NCBI GenBank assembly: GCA_963814165.1
Contig: CAWFBW010000013.1
Span: 62,001 to 126,000 of the forward strand
DNA length: 64,000 bases
Direction: 5' to 3'
Source of the DNA: DASRAA01 sp963814165
Lineage (GTDB): Bacteria; Acidobacteriota; Terriglobia; Terriglobales; Acidobacteriaceae
Part shown: piece after piece, positions 45,446-54,594 of the stretch
Layout: each line of letters opens with the position of its first letter
Position numbering within the stretch: position 1 is the first letter of the stretch
The notes under the pieces: generated by a model
Seen by the model: the letters and a program-made list of their open reading frames with translations, nothing else
What the model was told of the DNA's origin: nothing
Databases searched by the model: none
Program-made: the position numbers and the translations under genes

Positions 45446-46339
45446 ATGTTGCCTCAGAAAGAAACAAGGGACCCAGTTATGGCGGAATTTCAGCCACCAA
45501 AGAAGCGTTTTGTCCTGGCCAGCGACTTTGACCAGACGCTGAGCTTCAACGACTCGGGGTATGTGCTCGGCGAGTTGCTGGGCATACCGCTGAGTGAGTT
45601 TGAACGCAAGATTACCGGCATGGCCAAATTGAACCTGGTGCAGCAAGGCGGCGAACTTGCCTACCTGCTGCTGCACGATCCGGAGTTTCGCAAGGTACGC
45701 CGCGAACACCTCTACGAGGCCGGAAAACGGGTGCGCCTGAAGCCGAACATCGATGCGTTGTACGAAATTCTGTCGAATGAGGTCGAGGGACATCGCTTCG
45801 ACTTCTATGTAATTTCCGCTGGGCCGGTGCAGATCATCCGCTCGGCACTGGAAGGGATCATCCCTGCTGATCACATCTTCGGCACGGAATTTGAATTCAA
45901 TGCCAAGGGCGAGATCGAACGCATTCTGCAAGTAACCGCGGGCTACGGAAAGGTGGCAGCCATCGATCACCTGCTGGAAGAACTCCAGCTTGGATCGGAC
46001 CGCCTGGTATATGTGGGCGATGGCAGCTCCGACATCCACGTGATGCTGCACGTGAACCGGCGCGACGGCTACACCATCGCCGTATCGGAGAACAAGTATC
46101 TGGCACCGATCGCAAAACGTTCGATCCTCAGCGACAACGCGCTGGCGACTTTGATTCCGATTCTCGAAGACGTCGTGGGTTGGGATACGGCTACGATTCG
46201 CAAGGTGTTTGAGGCGAGAGGCTTGGTCATTCAGCAGTGGGACAAGGTGCAGACCGACATGCTGACGATCGTGCCGGAAAAGAATGCAACGGCCGACAGT
46301 GAGAACATCGTACTGCCCGAGCCGGTGAAGACGGCGTAA
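45446..46339 (+). CDS. HAD-superfamily phosphatase (PSP-like)
   Basis: This 297-residue protein has HAD motif I ASDFDQTLSF (D27, D29), motif II in YVISAGPVQII and motif IV YVGDGSSDIHVM. A helical cap lies between motifs I and II. It resembles phosphoserine-phosphatase-like enzymes, but the substrate is not known. The C-terminal 60 residues are outside the fold. ATG 45446 has AAGGAGG five bp upstream; ATG 45479 is an alternative. Confidence 0.85.
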   Translation: MLPQKETRDPVMAEFQPPKKRFVLASDFDQTLSFNDSGYVLGELLGIPLSEFERKITGMAKLNLVQQGGELAYLLLHDPEFRKVRREHLYEAGKRVRLKPNIDALYEILSNEVEGHRFDFYVISAGPVQIIRSALEGIIPADHIFGTEFEFNAKGEIERILQVTAGYGKVAAIDHLLEELQLGSDRLVYVGDGSSDIHVMLHVNRRDGYTIAVSENKYLAPIAKRSILSDNALATLIPILEDVVGWDTATIRKVFEARGLVIQQWDKVQTDMLTIVPEKNATADSENIVLPEPVKTA

Positions 46340-46424
46340 CCGGGTCTTCGGATGAATGTGCCGCGCGGGTCAACACCTGCGCGGCGCGTTTCTTTAGGGC
46401 ACTCGCGTGTAGAATCGCAATCTC

Positions 46425-48086
46425 ATGAGTTCGTCTCCGTCGAGTTCCAGCCAGCCGAGGACCGGGTTCCTGGGCCAGATCATTCGCGCGTTACGGCCAT
46501 CGCACCAGCACAGCGCGTTTTCCGCAACGCTGCTGCTGATGGGCTCGGTGATGTTGGCGCGAGTTATCGGCTACCTGCGCGAGATGTATGTGGCGTGGGC
46601 TTTCGGCGCTGGGCCGACAACCGACGCTTATGTGGCGGCGTTCCAGATTCCGGACTACCTCTTCTACCTGCTGGCGGGCGGCACGACCTCGATTACGTTT
46701 ATTTCCATCTACGCCCGGCACACTTCGCGAGGCGAGGAACGGAAGGCTCAGGACGCGTTCAATGCGACCATCACCGTGATGACCGCTATTGCTCTGTGCG
46801 GAACGATCGTGGTGGAGGTTTTCACTCCGCAAATTGCTGGACTGATCTTTCCGAAGTTCACGGCGCAGCAGATGGAACTGTGCGTTTACCTGACGCGAGT
46901 GCTACTGCCGGGACAGATGTTCTTTTACGCCGGAGGCATTGTGTCGGCGGTCCTGCAATCCAGGCGGATGTTCCTGTATCCGGCGCTGAGCCCGGTGTTT
47001 TATGGCTCGTCGATTATTCTGGGCGGGCTGCTGGGGGCCCACCGCTTCGGTATCGCGGCGCTGGCGTATGGCGCGCTGGTGGGTTCGTTCGTGGGGCCGT
47101 TCCTGATCAACAGCATTGGCGCGGCCAAGGCTGGACTGCGCTACCAGTGGAACTTCGATTTTCGCAATTCGGAGTTTCGCGAATGGGTAAAGCTGTCGAT
47201 CCCGCTTATGCTGGGCGTTTCGCTGGTGTCGGCGGATGACTGGATTCTGCGCTACTTCGCCTCAGGCGGCGCCGGGGAGATCAGCCGGTTGAATTATGCG
47301 AAGCGCCTATTCGCGCTGCCGATTTCGATCCTGGGACAGGCGGCGGGGCAAGCGTCAATGCCGTTCTTCGCGAGATTATTTGGTGAAGGAAAGCGCAAAG
47401 AATTTGCCGACTCGGTGAACCAGTCGGTGTACCGCGTGGGGTCGCTGGCACTGCTGGTGACGGCGCTCCTCGCAACTGCGGCGCTGCCGTTGGTCGATCT
47501 TGCGTTTCATCGCGGGCACTTCAGTCTGCAGGACTCGATTTCGACAGCGACCTACTTCGCGTGGTTCTCGCTGTCTCTGGCTTTGTGGTCGGCGCAGGCG
47601 CTCTATGCGCGGGCTTTTTATGCATCTGGAGACACCATAACGCCGATGGTCGCCAGCACCCTCATCGTGATTGCGTCACTGCCGCTGTACTCGGCGATGT
47701 TTCATCGCTTCGGATTTGCCGGGCTGGCGATGGCTTCGGATTTGGGTATTCTGCTGCACACACTGGTAATTGCGTGGCTGCTGAACTATCGCAAGCTGGT
47801 GCGGTTGGGCGGTTTGCCGTGGACCGAGGTGGCAAAAGCACTGGCGACCGCAGCTGTCGCCGCACTGTCGTGTTATGCAGTCGCGTCTCGGTTCGCGAGG
47901 GTCGGCAACTGGCGCAGCGATTTGCTGGCTGTGGCGGCGGTTGGAGCGACGTGGCTCATCGTTGTCGCGGCCGGGCTGTGGCTGACGCGGTCGAAATTGT
48001 GGAGCGACTTGCGCCGCAGCAGACCAGCACCGATGGCGGAGCCTCTAGCGGTTGTGGAGAGGACGGAAGGCGGAGTACAGCCGTAA
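46425..48086 (+). CDS. murJ: Lipid II flippase MurJ (MviN)
   Basis: This 553-residue integral membrane protein flips lipid II across the inner membrane. The MATE/MOP-type core starts with ATLLLMGSVMLARVIGYLRE and AWAFGAGPTTDAYVAAFQIP, then about 14 membrane segments. ALPISILGQAAGQASMPFFA and ARAFYASGDTITPMVAS are conserved MurJ blocks. The N-terminal Ser-rich extension and a charged C-terminal tail are not unusual. Confidence 0.93.
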   Translation: MSSSPSSSSQPRTGFLGQIIRALRPSHQHSAFSATLLLMGSVMLARVIGYLREMYVAWAFGAGPTTDAYVAAFQIPDYLFYLLAGGTTSITFISIYARHTSRGEERKAQDAFNATITVMTAIALCGTIVVEVFTPQIAGLIFPKFTAQQMELCVYLTRVLLPGQMFFYAGGIVSAVLQSRRMFLYPALSPVFYGSSIILGGLLGAHRFGIAALAYGALVGSFVGPFLINSIGAAKAGLRYQWNFDFRNSEFREWVKLSIPLMLGVSLVSADDWILRYFASGGAGEISRLNYAKRLFALPISILGQAAGQASMPFFARLFGEGKRKEFADSVNQSVYRVGSLALLVTALLATAALPLVDLAFHRGHFSLQDSISTATYFAWFSLSLALWSAQALYARAFYASGDTITPMVASTLIVIASLPLYSAMFHRFGFAGLAMASDLGILLHTLVIAWLLNYRKLVRLGGLPWTEVAKALATAAVAALSCYAVASRFARVGNWRSDLLAVAAVGATWLIVVAAGLWLTRSKLWSDLRRSRPAPMAEPLAVVERTEGGVQP

Positions 48087-48115
48087 GTACTTGCCGGCGA
48101 CTGTTGCCTGGAAAA

Positions 48116-48145
48116 GCCCCACTCAAGCGGCGCGTGAAATGGGGC
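48116..48145. terminator. Probable terminator between murJ and bactofilin gene
   Basis: GCCCCA (48116-48121) pairs with TGGGGC (48140-48145) around an imperfect inner stem, followed on the plus strand by CTCTGTTTC. The genes are convergent, so it could serve both. Confidence 0.45.
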
Positions 48146-48178
48146 CTCTGTTTCGATTTCTACTGACAGTGCTTCGTC

Positions 48179-48694
48179 TTACGCACGTACCGGAACAGGT
48201 CCGGCTGGCGCATCGGTAGCTGCAGCTTCCTTGCTGTCGCCGTTGGCCTTTTGCCCAGCCTTGCGGATGTCGATGCCACCCTTGAAATACGCGCCCTCTT
48301 CAATACTGACGCGCTGCGCGACGATATCGCCGGTCAGCGAGCCTTCGCTGCGAATGTCGAACCGGTCGCTGGCGGTCATGTTGCCGCGCACCTTGCCGAG
48401 GATCACGATTTCGCGGGCCGAGATGTTGGCCGAGACAACGCCGTTGCGCCCTACTGTAACGCGATTGCCGGGCAAATTGATGGACCCTTCCACGCGTCCG
48501 TCAATGTAAAGCGACTCCGAGCCAGTAACCTCGCCTTTGATGACGAGCGATTTGCCGAGGGTGGCTTGCTCTTGCGGACTCGCGGCAGCGGGACGCGTGA
48601 CGACCGGCGGTTCGGCAACCGGAGGCGTGTAGCTGCGCGGCGCCTCAGGCAATGGTGTCGGGGTGGTGTTGGGCTGGTTGGTGGGCTTCCACAT
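48179..48694 (-). CDS. Bactofilin
   Basis: This 171-residue cytoskeletal protein has a Pro/Thr-rich N-terminus (residues 1-45), then the DUF583 right-handed beta-helix: LGKSLVIKGEVTGSESLYID, GRVEGSINLPGNRVTVGRNG and VSANISAREIVILGKVRGNM. The Ala-rich C-terminus is disordered. Bactofilins polymerise without nucleotides and organise cell-shape or polar machinery. ATG 48694 gives MWKPTNQPN, a common type of start in the family. Confidence 0.92.
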   Translation of the reverse strand: MWKPTNQPNTTPTPLPEAPRSYTPPVAEPPVVTRPAAASPQEQATLGKSLVIKGEVTGSESLYIDGRVEGSINLPGNRVTVGRNGVVSANISAREIVILGKVRGNMTASDRFDIRSEGSLTGDIVAQRVSIEEGAYFKGGIDIRKAGQKANGDSKEAAATDAPAGPVPVRA

Positions 48695-49034
48695 ATCAAT
48701 GATTCCTTTCTGGAGGCTATATGAACCGGCTGGTTCAAGTTGGCACTTAAACCGCAACTCCAGAGTTCTGGTTAAGAAACTGCTGAATTCGTGCGGTAAC
48801 TACGTAGTTTGCACCGCCCGGGATCACGGACAAACCGGCTCAATCGAGCGAATATTGCTACCATACAGCGAGTTCCCGACGATGGCAAAGCTGCGCTGTG
48901 GATATTTGCCAACGAATAGTGAGTAATGAGATTCGGGTGTTGGTATGCCGTTGTGGGGGACATTTGTCCTGCCGATACTTGAGTGGGACGAAATGGGGCA
49001 ATCGAGTCTCATCAAGATATAGAAATGGGATGAA
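48695..49034. other. Divergent intergenic region, bactofilin gene to rnr
   Basis: This 340-bp gap carries the promoters of both genes, but I could not assign hexamers with confidence. A GGACA-TT-TGTCC inverted repeat lies at 48958-48969. No protein-like frame is visible. Confidence 0.4.
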
Positions 49035-51593
49035 GTGATTACTGATCAGGCGATTTTGCGTCAAATCGAACGGCTACCGCACCGGTCAGCTGGGTTCAAA
49101 CAGCTTATTCGAGAGATGGGCGTGCGCGGCAATGACCGGCGCCTGCTCGCCGAACGACTGGCGGCTCTGGTGAAGTGCGGGCGCCTGCTGGAAACGGGCC
49201 GCGACCGCTACACGCTGGCCGAGTACGCCGCCGCAAACCAGAACCTGATCGCGGGGCGGGTGAATATGCATCGCGACGGATACGGGTTCGTCATTCCGAA
49301 TCCTGGGCAGCGCAGCACCATCGAGGGTGACATCTACATCAGTCCGCAAGCGGTGGGCTCGGCCATGCACGGCGATCAGGTCCTGGTGGAGCTGGGGCGC
49401 CGCAAGGAGGATGGCCGGTCGGAGGGAAAGATACTCCGCGTGATGACGCGCGCCCACCCAACCGTAGTCGGCACGTTTCATTACGGTTCGCGCCAGAACT
49501 ACGTGACTCCAATCGACGATAAGGTGACGAAGGAGATCGTGATCCCGCGTGGGATGGAGTGGCCCGCAGGGACGGACGCCGCGCTGGCGGATGCGGTTGG
49601 CAAAGAAAAGAAGCAGGCGTCCCAGGTCGGCGCCCAGCACGAGGGCGCAAACAAGGGAACCACGCCGGGGCATGACCGTGACCGCGTGTACGGCAAGGAG
49701 GCACGCCGCCGTGATTGGGACGATCTCGAAGGGCTCGTCGTGGATGTTGAAATCACGAGCTGGCCGTCTCCGGCGGAGCGCCCAACTGGGCGGGTGGTGG
49801 AGATTCTCGGCTACCAGGACGATTTCGGAGTAGATGTCGAGATCATGATTCGCAAGCACCATCTGCCCCACCAGTTTCCGGTCGAAGTCTTGCAGGAGGC
49901 AGAACGCTTCGGGCGAACGCTTTCGGCGAAGGAACTGGCGCATCGCCACGATTACCGTTCGTTGCCGATCGTCACCATCGACGGCGAAACGGCACGCGAT
50001 TTCGACGACGCGGTTACGGTGCGTCGCCTGCCGAAAGGCAATTTCGAGCTGCAGGTGCATATTGCGGACGTGGCGCATTACGTGCGCGAGGGCTCGCCCA
50101 TCGATCTTGAGGCCCGTTTAAGGGGAACGTCGGTGTACTTCCCCGACCGCGCCATCCCGATGCTGCCCATGGAGCTGTCGACCGACTTGTGCAGCCTGCG
50201 TCCGCAAGTTGACCGGCTGGTGCTGTCGTGCGTGATGGAGATCGACCCGCACGGCGAGATCGTGGGTTACACGCTGAACGAGGGCATGATTCGCTCCGCG
50301 GAGCGCATGACCTACACCAATGTAAACCTAATTCTCGAAGGCGACGAGGGGCTGCGGCAGCACTATCACAAGTATGTGGACGTTTTCGAGTTGATGCGCG
50401 ACTTGGCGATGCTCCTGAACCGCAAGCGTGTGCGCCGCGGCTCGATTGACTTCGATTTGCCGGAGCCGGTGATCGAGTTCGACGAGAACGGGCTGATGAA
50501 AGGCGTGACTCGCTCGGAGCGCAACCTCGCCCACCGCTTGATTGAGGAATTCATGCTGGCGGCCAACGAGTGCGTAGCCAGCTACCTCGAGAAGAAACAC
50601 GTTGCGTCGCTGTACCGCATCCACGAGAAGCCCGATCCGAAGCGCGTGTACGACTTCGAGACTATCGCGGCGACGTTCGGCTACTCACTGGGCGTGGGCG
50701 CGCTGCCGGTGAAGCGCGTGCAGATGCGGGGAGAACGGCGCGAGCAGCATCGTGGCGGACGGCAGGCGAAGACGCTCGAACTTCCGCAAGAAGTACACAT
50801 CACACCGCGCATGTACCAGAAACTTACGCAGAAGATCGCCGGCAAGCCCGAGGAGAGAATCCTTTCATACCTGATGCTGCGATCGCTGAAACAGGCGCGC
50901 TATTCAGCGGAAAACGAGGGACACTTTGCGCTGGCCGCTCCATCCTATACGCACTTTACTTCGCCGATTCGCCGTTATCCTGACTTGATCGTGCACCGCA
51001 TCCTGAAGGACGTATTGAGGGACTCAGCCGAACGTGAAGAAGACGGCGTCTCGGTCGGTGTGGCGGTGGGCGAGCACAGCGAAGCGCCGTCGCCCTGGTC
51101 GAAGCGGGAGGAAACGCTGGTCCACCGGGGCAAGAAGGCTGGCGACAGCTCTCATCCCCCTCGTGCGCTTCTGGGCGGACCGATTCCCGAGGCGGAATTG
51201 CAGGACATTGCGCTGGAGTCGTCGCTCTCCGAGCGCCGTGCCGACGAGGCCGAGCGTGAGCTGGTGGAGTGGAAGAAGTCGAAGTTCATCGAGCAGCACA
51301 TCGGCGATGACTTCGCGGGCCTCATCGTGAGCGTGACCAAGTATGGACTGTTCGTCGAGTTGAACGAGCTGTTCATCGAAGGGTTAGTGCCGTTGGCAAC
51401 ACTTCATGACGACCACTATCTCTATCACGAGAACACGCGCCAGATTATTGGGCAGCGCACGCGCAAGACTTACTCGCTCGGCGATCCGATTCGCGTATTT
51501 GTCGACCGCATCGATGCCATGCAGAAACGGATTCAGTTCGGAGTCGTGGAGGAAGTGAGGGCGCCGAAGGGAAAGAAGCAGAAGAAGATCTGA
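49035..51593 (+). CDS. rnr: Ribonuclease R
   Basis: This 852-residue 3'-5' exoribonuclease degrades structured RNA. An N-terminal winged-helix part (residues 1-70) and cold-shock domains (NLIAGRVNMHRDGYGFVIPN onwards) are followed by the RNB domain with DGETARDFDDAVTV and FTSPIRRYPDLIVHR. A C-terminal S1 domain (FAGLIVSVTKYGLFVELNEL) and a Lys-rich end complete it. Two hydrophilic insertions, about residues 187-229 and 663-718, are not in standard RNase R. GTG 49035 is the start. Confidence 0.93.
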   Translation: MITDQAILRQIERLPHRSAGFKQLIREMGVRGNDRRLLAERLAALVKCGRLLETGRDRYTLAEYAAANQNLIAGRVNMHRDGYGFVIPNPGQRSTIEGDIYISPQAVGSAMHGDQVLVELGRRKEDGRSEGKILRVMTRAHPTVVGTFHYGSRQNYVTPIDDKVTKEIVIPRGMEWPAGTDAALADAVGKEKKQASQVGAQHEGANKGTTPGHDRDRVYGKEARRRDWDDLEGLVVDVEITSWPSPAERPTGRVVEILGYQDDFGVDVEIMIRKHHLPHQFPVEVLQEAERFGRTLSAKELAHRHDYRSLPIVTIDGETARDFDDAVTVRRLPKGNFELQVHIADVAHYVREGSPIDLEARLRGTSVYFPDRAIPMLPMELSTDLCSLRPQVDRLVLSCVMEIDPHGEIVGYTLNEGMIRSAERMTYTNVNLILEGDEGLRQHYHKYVDVFELMRDLAMLLNRKRVRRGSIDFDLPEPVIEFDENGLMKGVTRSERNLAHRLIEEFMLAANECVASYLEKKHVASLYRIHEKPDPKRVYDFETIAATFGYSLGVGALPVKRVQMRGERREQHRGGRQAKTLELPQEVHITPRMYQKLTQKIAGKPEERILSYLMLRSLKQARYSAENEGHFALAAPSYTHFTSPIRRYPDLIVHRILKDVLRDSAEREEDGVSVGVAVGEHSEAPSPWSKREETLVHRGKKAGDSSHPPRALLGGPIPEAELQDIALESSLSERRADEAERELVEWKKSKFIEQHIGDDFAGLIVSVTKYGLFVELNELFIEGLVPLATLHDDHYLYHENTRQIIGQRTRKTYSLGDPIRVFVDRIDAMQKRIQFGVVEEVRAPKGKKQKKI

Positions 51594-51695
51594 GCTTGCT
51601 GTTCTCGCGTCCTTCAACTAGTGGAATTGCACACATGGACTAGGAGAGCGTGGTCGTCGTTTAGAATAGCCTTCCCCCGTTGGAGGATTTCGGTC

Positions 51696-52928
51696 ATGCG
51701 TCGTTGGTTATTGTTGACCGTCGTACTGAGTGCGGTAATCCTGTTGGTCTCGGCGCAGACCGCTGTACCCGACGAGTCCACGCAAGCGCTGAAAAGCGGC
51801 GAAAGCATCACCAAGGCGCTGGCCACGGTAACCAGCACTGCCATCTCACCTCTGCTCGGCGTGAGCGTGATGGGCGCGTGGCAGTATTTCAAAACGCCGT
51901 CATCCCAGCGCGGGCAGTTGCCCTTCTTCGACCGTCCCTATTTCTGGGCTCCGGTCATGGCACTGCTGGTGCTCATCTTCATCAAAGACACTTTCGGCGG
52001 ATTCGCGCCCCTCATCAAGAAGCCGCTGGACGCGGTCGAGGTGCTTCTAGTCAACCACGCATCGCTCATCCTCATCGTCTTTCCAGTAGTGATGAACCAG
52101 GTCGCGAAAGTCATGGGCCTGCCTTCGCTCCGGTCGTTGTTCGCTCAACTGTTCAGCGCGCCGGTCGTTTACGCCGCGACAGCCGCACAGACATCAGGCG
52201 CGCACCACGCCTTCAGCGTGGCCACGGCGGTCCTCTACACACTTGTCGGCTTCGCAATTACTGGTGTGGTGTGGCTGCTCGGACACTGCTTCGATGTGCT
52301 GGCGCTGGTCAGCCCGTTTCCGTTCGTGGACTTCCTGCTGAAGGCGATACGCAACACCATCTTTGTCGTATTGCTGGGGACGTCAATCATCAGCCCGCAT
52401 GTGGGACTGGTGCTGTGCCTGGTCGTGATCATCGCGAGCTTTCTCCTCTTCGGATGGGCGCTGCGACTCTCATTCTTCGGAACACTGTACGCTATCAGCC
52501 TGCTGCAGATGCTGTTGTTCGACTGGCAGGAGTCGCCGGGCCGCGACGGGAGAGTGCGGGCGTTTAGTGCCGGGGTCAAAGGCATTAGCAAGCGCACCTA
52601 TGGGACGCTGTCTCCGCGCGATGACGGTTCCCTGGTATTTGCCTATCGGCGAATGTTGGTCGGACCCGAAAAGTCAGTCATCATTGGTCGCGCCAATGGC
52701 TTTGCGGTGGGGCGCGGCGTGTTTCATCCCACAGTAGTAGAGCCAATCGAATCGGCGAAGAAACACCGCATCGTCTTCCGGCTCTTACCCACCTACCGGG
52801 GCGTGGAGGAAGAAGTACGCGCGGTTCTGGATTGCTCCAAGGTGGAGGACCTGCGCTGGAGCAAAGGCTTGATGTCATTCTGGAAGTTTGTCAGCGAAGA
52901 CGACAGCGGCGAAGTCACGAACGCGTAA
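51696..52928 (+). CDS. Polytopic membrane protein of unknown function
   Basis: This 410-residue protein has a signal-like start (RRWLLLTVVLSAVILLVSAQ), about seven to eight hydrophobic segments up to residue 285 (for example YFWAPVMALLVLIFIKDTF, ATAVLYTLVGFAITGVVWLL, HVGLVLCLVVIIASFLLFGW) and a soluble C-terminal domain. That domain has KGISKRTYGTLSPRDDGSLV and KKHRIVFRLLPTYRGVEEEV and may be a PH-like or beta-rich fold. GGAGG lies just upstream of ATG 51696. I do not recognise the family. Confidence 0.65.
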   Translation: MRRWLLLTVVLSAVILLVSAQTAVPDESTQALKSGESITKALATVTSTAISPLLGVSVMGAWQYFKTPSSQRGQLPFFDRPYFWAPVMALLVLIFIKDTFGGFAPLIKKPLDAVEVLLVNHASLILIVFPVVMNQVAKVMGLPSLRSLFAQLFSAPVVYAATAAQTSGAHHAFSVATAVLYTLVGFAITGVVWLLGHCFDVLALVSPFPFVDFLLKAIRNTIFVVLLGTSIISPHVGLVLCLVVIIASFLLFGWALRLSFFGTLYAISLLQMLLFDWQESPGRDGRVRAFSAGVKGISKRTYGTLSPRDDGSLVFAYRRMLVGPEKSVIIGRANGFAVGRGVFHPTVVEPIESAKKHRIVFRLLPTYRGVEEEVRAVLDCSKVEDLRWSKGLMSFWKFVSEDDSGEVTNA

Positions 52929-53492
52929 AGAGATTCTCGTCGCTTGAGTGCGCACGGTCCCTGCGAATCCAGAGGTAGGATGCCATCATTTTGTTGTTAT
53001 ACATAATTATAACACAACTACACAAACACAACATAATTTATAATTATATAGTTACAATGTTATTTTGGCATCAATTAAAGTGATATACATAACTACTAAA
53101 TTATATAGCTATTTAAATATAGAGCGCAGAGAATTCCGCAAACTCGGTCAATTCTGGTTGTGAAGGATCCCAGTCTGGGGCGCGTGATGCACGGAGGTTT
53201 TCAAAGAACAGCTCTGGCGCACCGCCTGGGCGGAAGGGGGCCGAGAAACACGAGTCCTGTCCCCTGGAGGGTGCATAGCGCTGGGGAGCGACTTCGCCAG
53301 AAAAATCAGCAATCGCGGAAAACTAAAGTAACCAGCGGCGGACCAAAACGGGAAAGCTTCAGCTGTTTCGAAGTTAACGTGAACTTCGGACCAGTTACCT
53401 CAGCGGCCAGGGCCGAGTTGTCTTGGGCGCCGGAACGCACGCCTGAAAACGTCCTCCACCCATGGCCGGTTCACGCTAACCTTGAAACAGCT
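52929..53492. other. Long intergenic region with a strongly AT-rich patch
   Basis: Of this 564-bp gap, positions 52987-53122 are nearly all A/T and C-poor, in sharp contrast to the GC-rich surroundings. It includes a TGTTATA-CATAAT-TATAACA inverted repeat at 52995-53014. The rest (53140-53492) is of ordinary composition and shows no gene; the long plus-strand frame starting at 53160 lies opposite the DUF1684 gene. Confidence 0.6.
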
Positions 53493-54434
53493 CTAATCGT
53501 GATACCGCAACTGGCCTGCCGCAATCGGGATCGGCAAGCGGTTCTGTGGCGTCGGCAGCGGACACGTGGCATACGGCGTGTACGCGCACGGCGGATTTTC
53601 GGCGCGATTGAAGTCGAGCTCGACCTGTCCCGTTTGCGTGAGTCCGTGATCGGGGAAGGGCGTATAGAGAAACCGCCCGGCCCCGTAGGTTTCGCTCTTG
53701 CTGGTTGCGTCGCGGAAGATGAAGAACAGGTCTTTATCTTCGGGACTCTCGAGGATCGGCTCCAGCCGCCAGGTTTTGCCGTCGAGCGTGAACTCGGCCA
53801 CGCCGGGCACCTCCGACATCACTTCGGTTCCGAGTATTGTCGGGACTGGCACCTCGTGGGGCGGATTATAGGGGATCCATTTGGCTTGGACACGGTAGGT
53901 TTCGTTCGGCGAATACCACTTCAAGCCGTGAAAATGCATACGCGCAGCCGCCTTCGAATCCTTGATGCGCAGGCCGTAACGGTCGCCGCGATGGATGATC
54001 GTTATGGTGACTGCCGCGAAAGTGATCCGGGAAGGATGGCCGGGGTTGTCGCTCACGAGAGTTTGCGGGTTGGCCGGCGGTTTGCCATCCACGAGCAGGC
54101 CCTTGGGATAGCCGCCTGTCGGCGGAAGCAGTTGCAGCGAGTCGCCGTTCAGCTTGACGACGCCCAGCGAAGGCGCTGTCGGAGCCTTGATTACCAGGGC
54201 GTTGCCGTTGGCCGACCCAAAGGTGTTGTCACCGGCCTTCAACCATTCGAGGCCGACCACGGTGAGCCAGCCATTCGGTGTCTGCAGGTTTTTTGCCTGT
54301 TGTGCGCGCCATGCCAGCAAGTCGGTCTTCCACGCTGATACGGTGGCGGGTTTGTCGGCAGCGAAGGCCATTGCAGTGGCGGCGAGCCACAGGCTGAGCA
54401 CCGCAAACACGAGACGCCCGGTTGGATTCTTCAT
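53493..54434 (-). CDS. Secreted DUF1684 protein
   Basis: This 313-residue protein has a signal peptide (RLVFAVLSLWLAATAMAFAA). The DUF1684 pattern follows: GWLTVVGLEWLKAGDNTFGS, GDRYGLRIKDSKAAARMHFH, EVPGVAEFTLDGKTWRLEPI, DLFFIFRDATSKSETYGAGR and the end DFNRAENPPCAYTPYATCPL. The function of the family is unknown. ATG 54434 was chosen for the signal peptide. Confidence 0.85.
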   Translation of the reverse strand: MKNPTGRLVFAVLSLWLAATAMAFAADKPATVSAWKTDLLAWRAQQAKNLQTPNGWLTVVGLEWLKAGDNTFGSANGNALVIKAPTAPSLGVVKLNGDSLQLLPPTGGYPKGLLVDGKPPANPQTLVSDNPGHPSRITFAAVTITIIHRGDRYGLRIKDSKAAARMHFHGLKWYSPNETYRVQAKWIPYNPPHEVPVPTILGTEVMSEVPGVAEFTLDGKTWRLEPILESPEDKDLFFIFRDATSKSETYGAGRFLYTPFPDHGLTQTGQVELDFNRAENPPCAYTPYATCPLPTPQNRLPIPIAAGQLRYHD

Positions 54435-54566
54435 CGCTTTACCATCCTCGATTGACCGTAAGCCTGCCAATACTTGTAACACTGTCCCGATAAAAAACGA
54501 ACAAGGTGCGGGAATTTCGGGGCGGGCGCGAGCCGATCGGGTAACGGTTCGGGTGGAGATTAAATC

Positions 54567-54587
54567 GGGGCGGCATTATGCCGCCCC
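54567..54587 (-). terminator. Terminator-like hairpin downstream of hslU
   Basis: A 10-bp perfect stem (54567-54576 with 54578-54587) of GGGGCGGCAT type lies 8 bp after the hslU stop. On the minus strand it is followed by GATTTAATC. Confidence 0.65.
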
Positions 54588-54594
54588 ATGAACC

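Noticed and set aside
45282..45542. 86-codon plus-strand frame ahead of the HAD gene
   Set aside because: It overlaps the HAD start in another frame and covers the regulatory inverted repeats; the HAD start has the clear SD.
53160..54338. 392-codon plus-strand frame opposite the DUF1684 gene
   Set aside because: It lies antisense to a gene with signal peptide and DUF1684 motifs, has an Arg-rich shadow-type composition and shows no domain.
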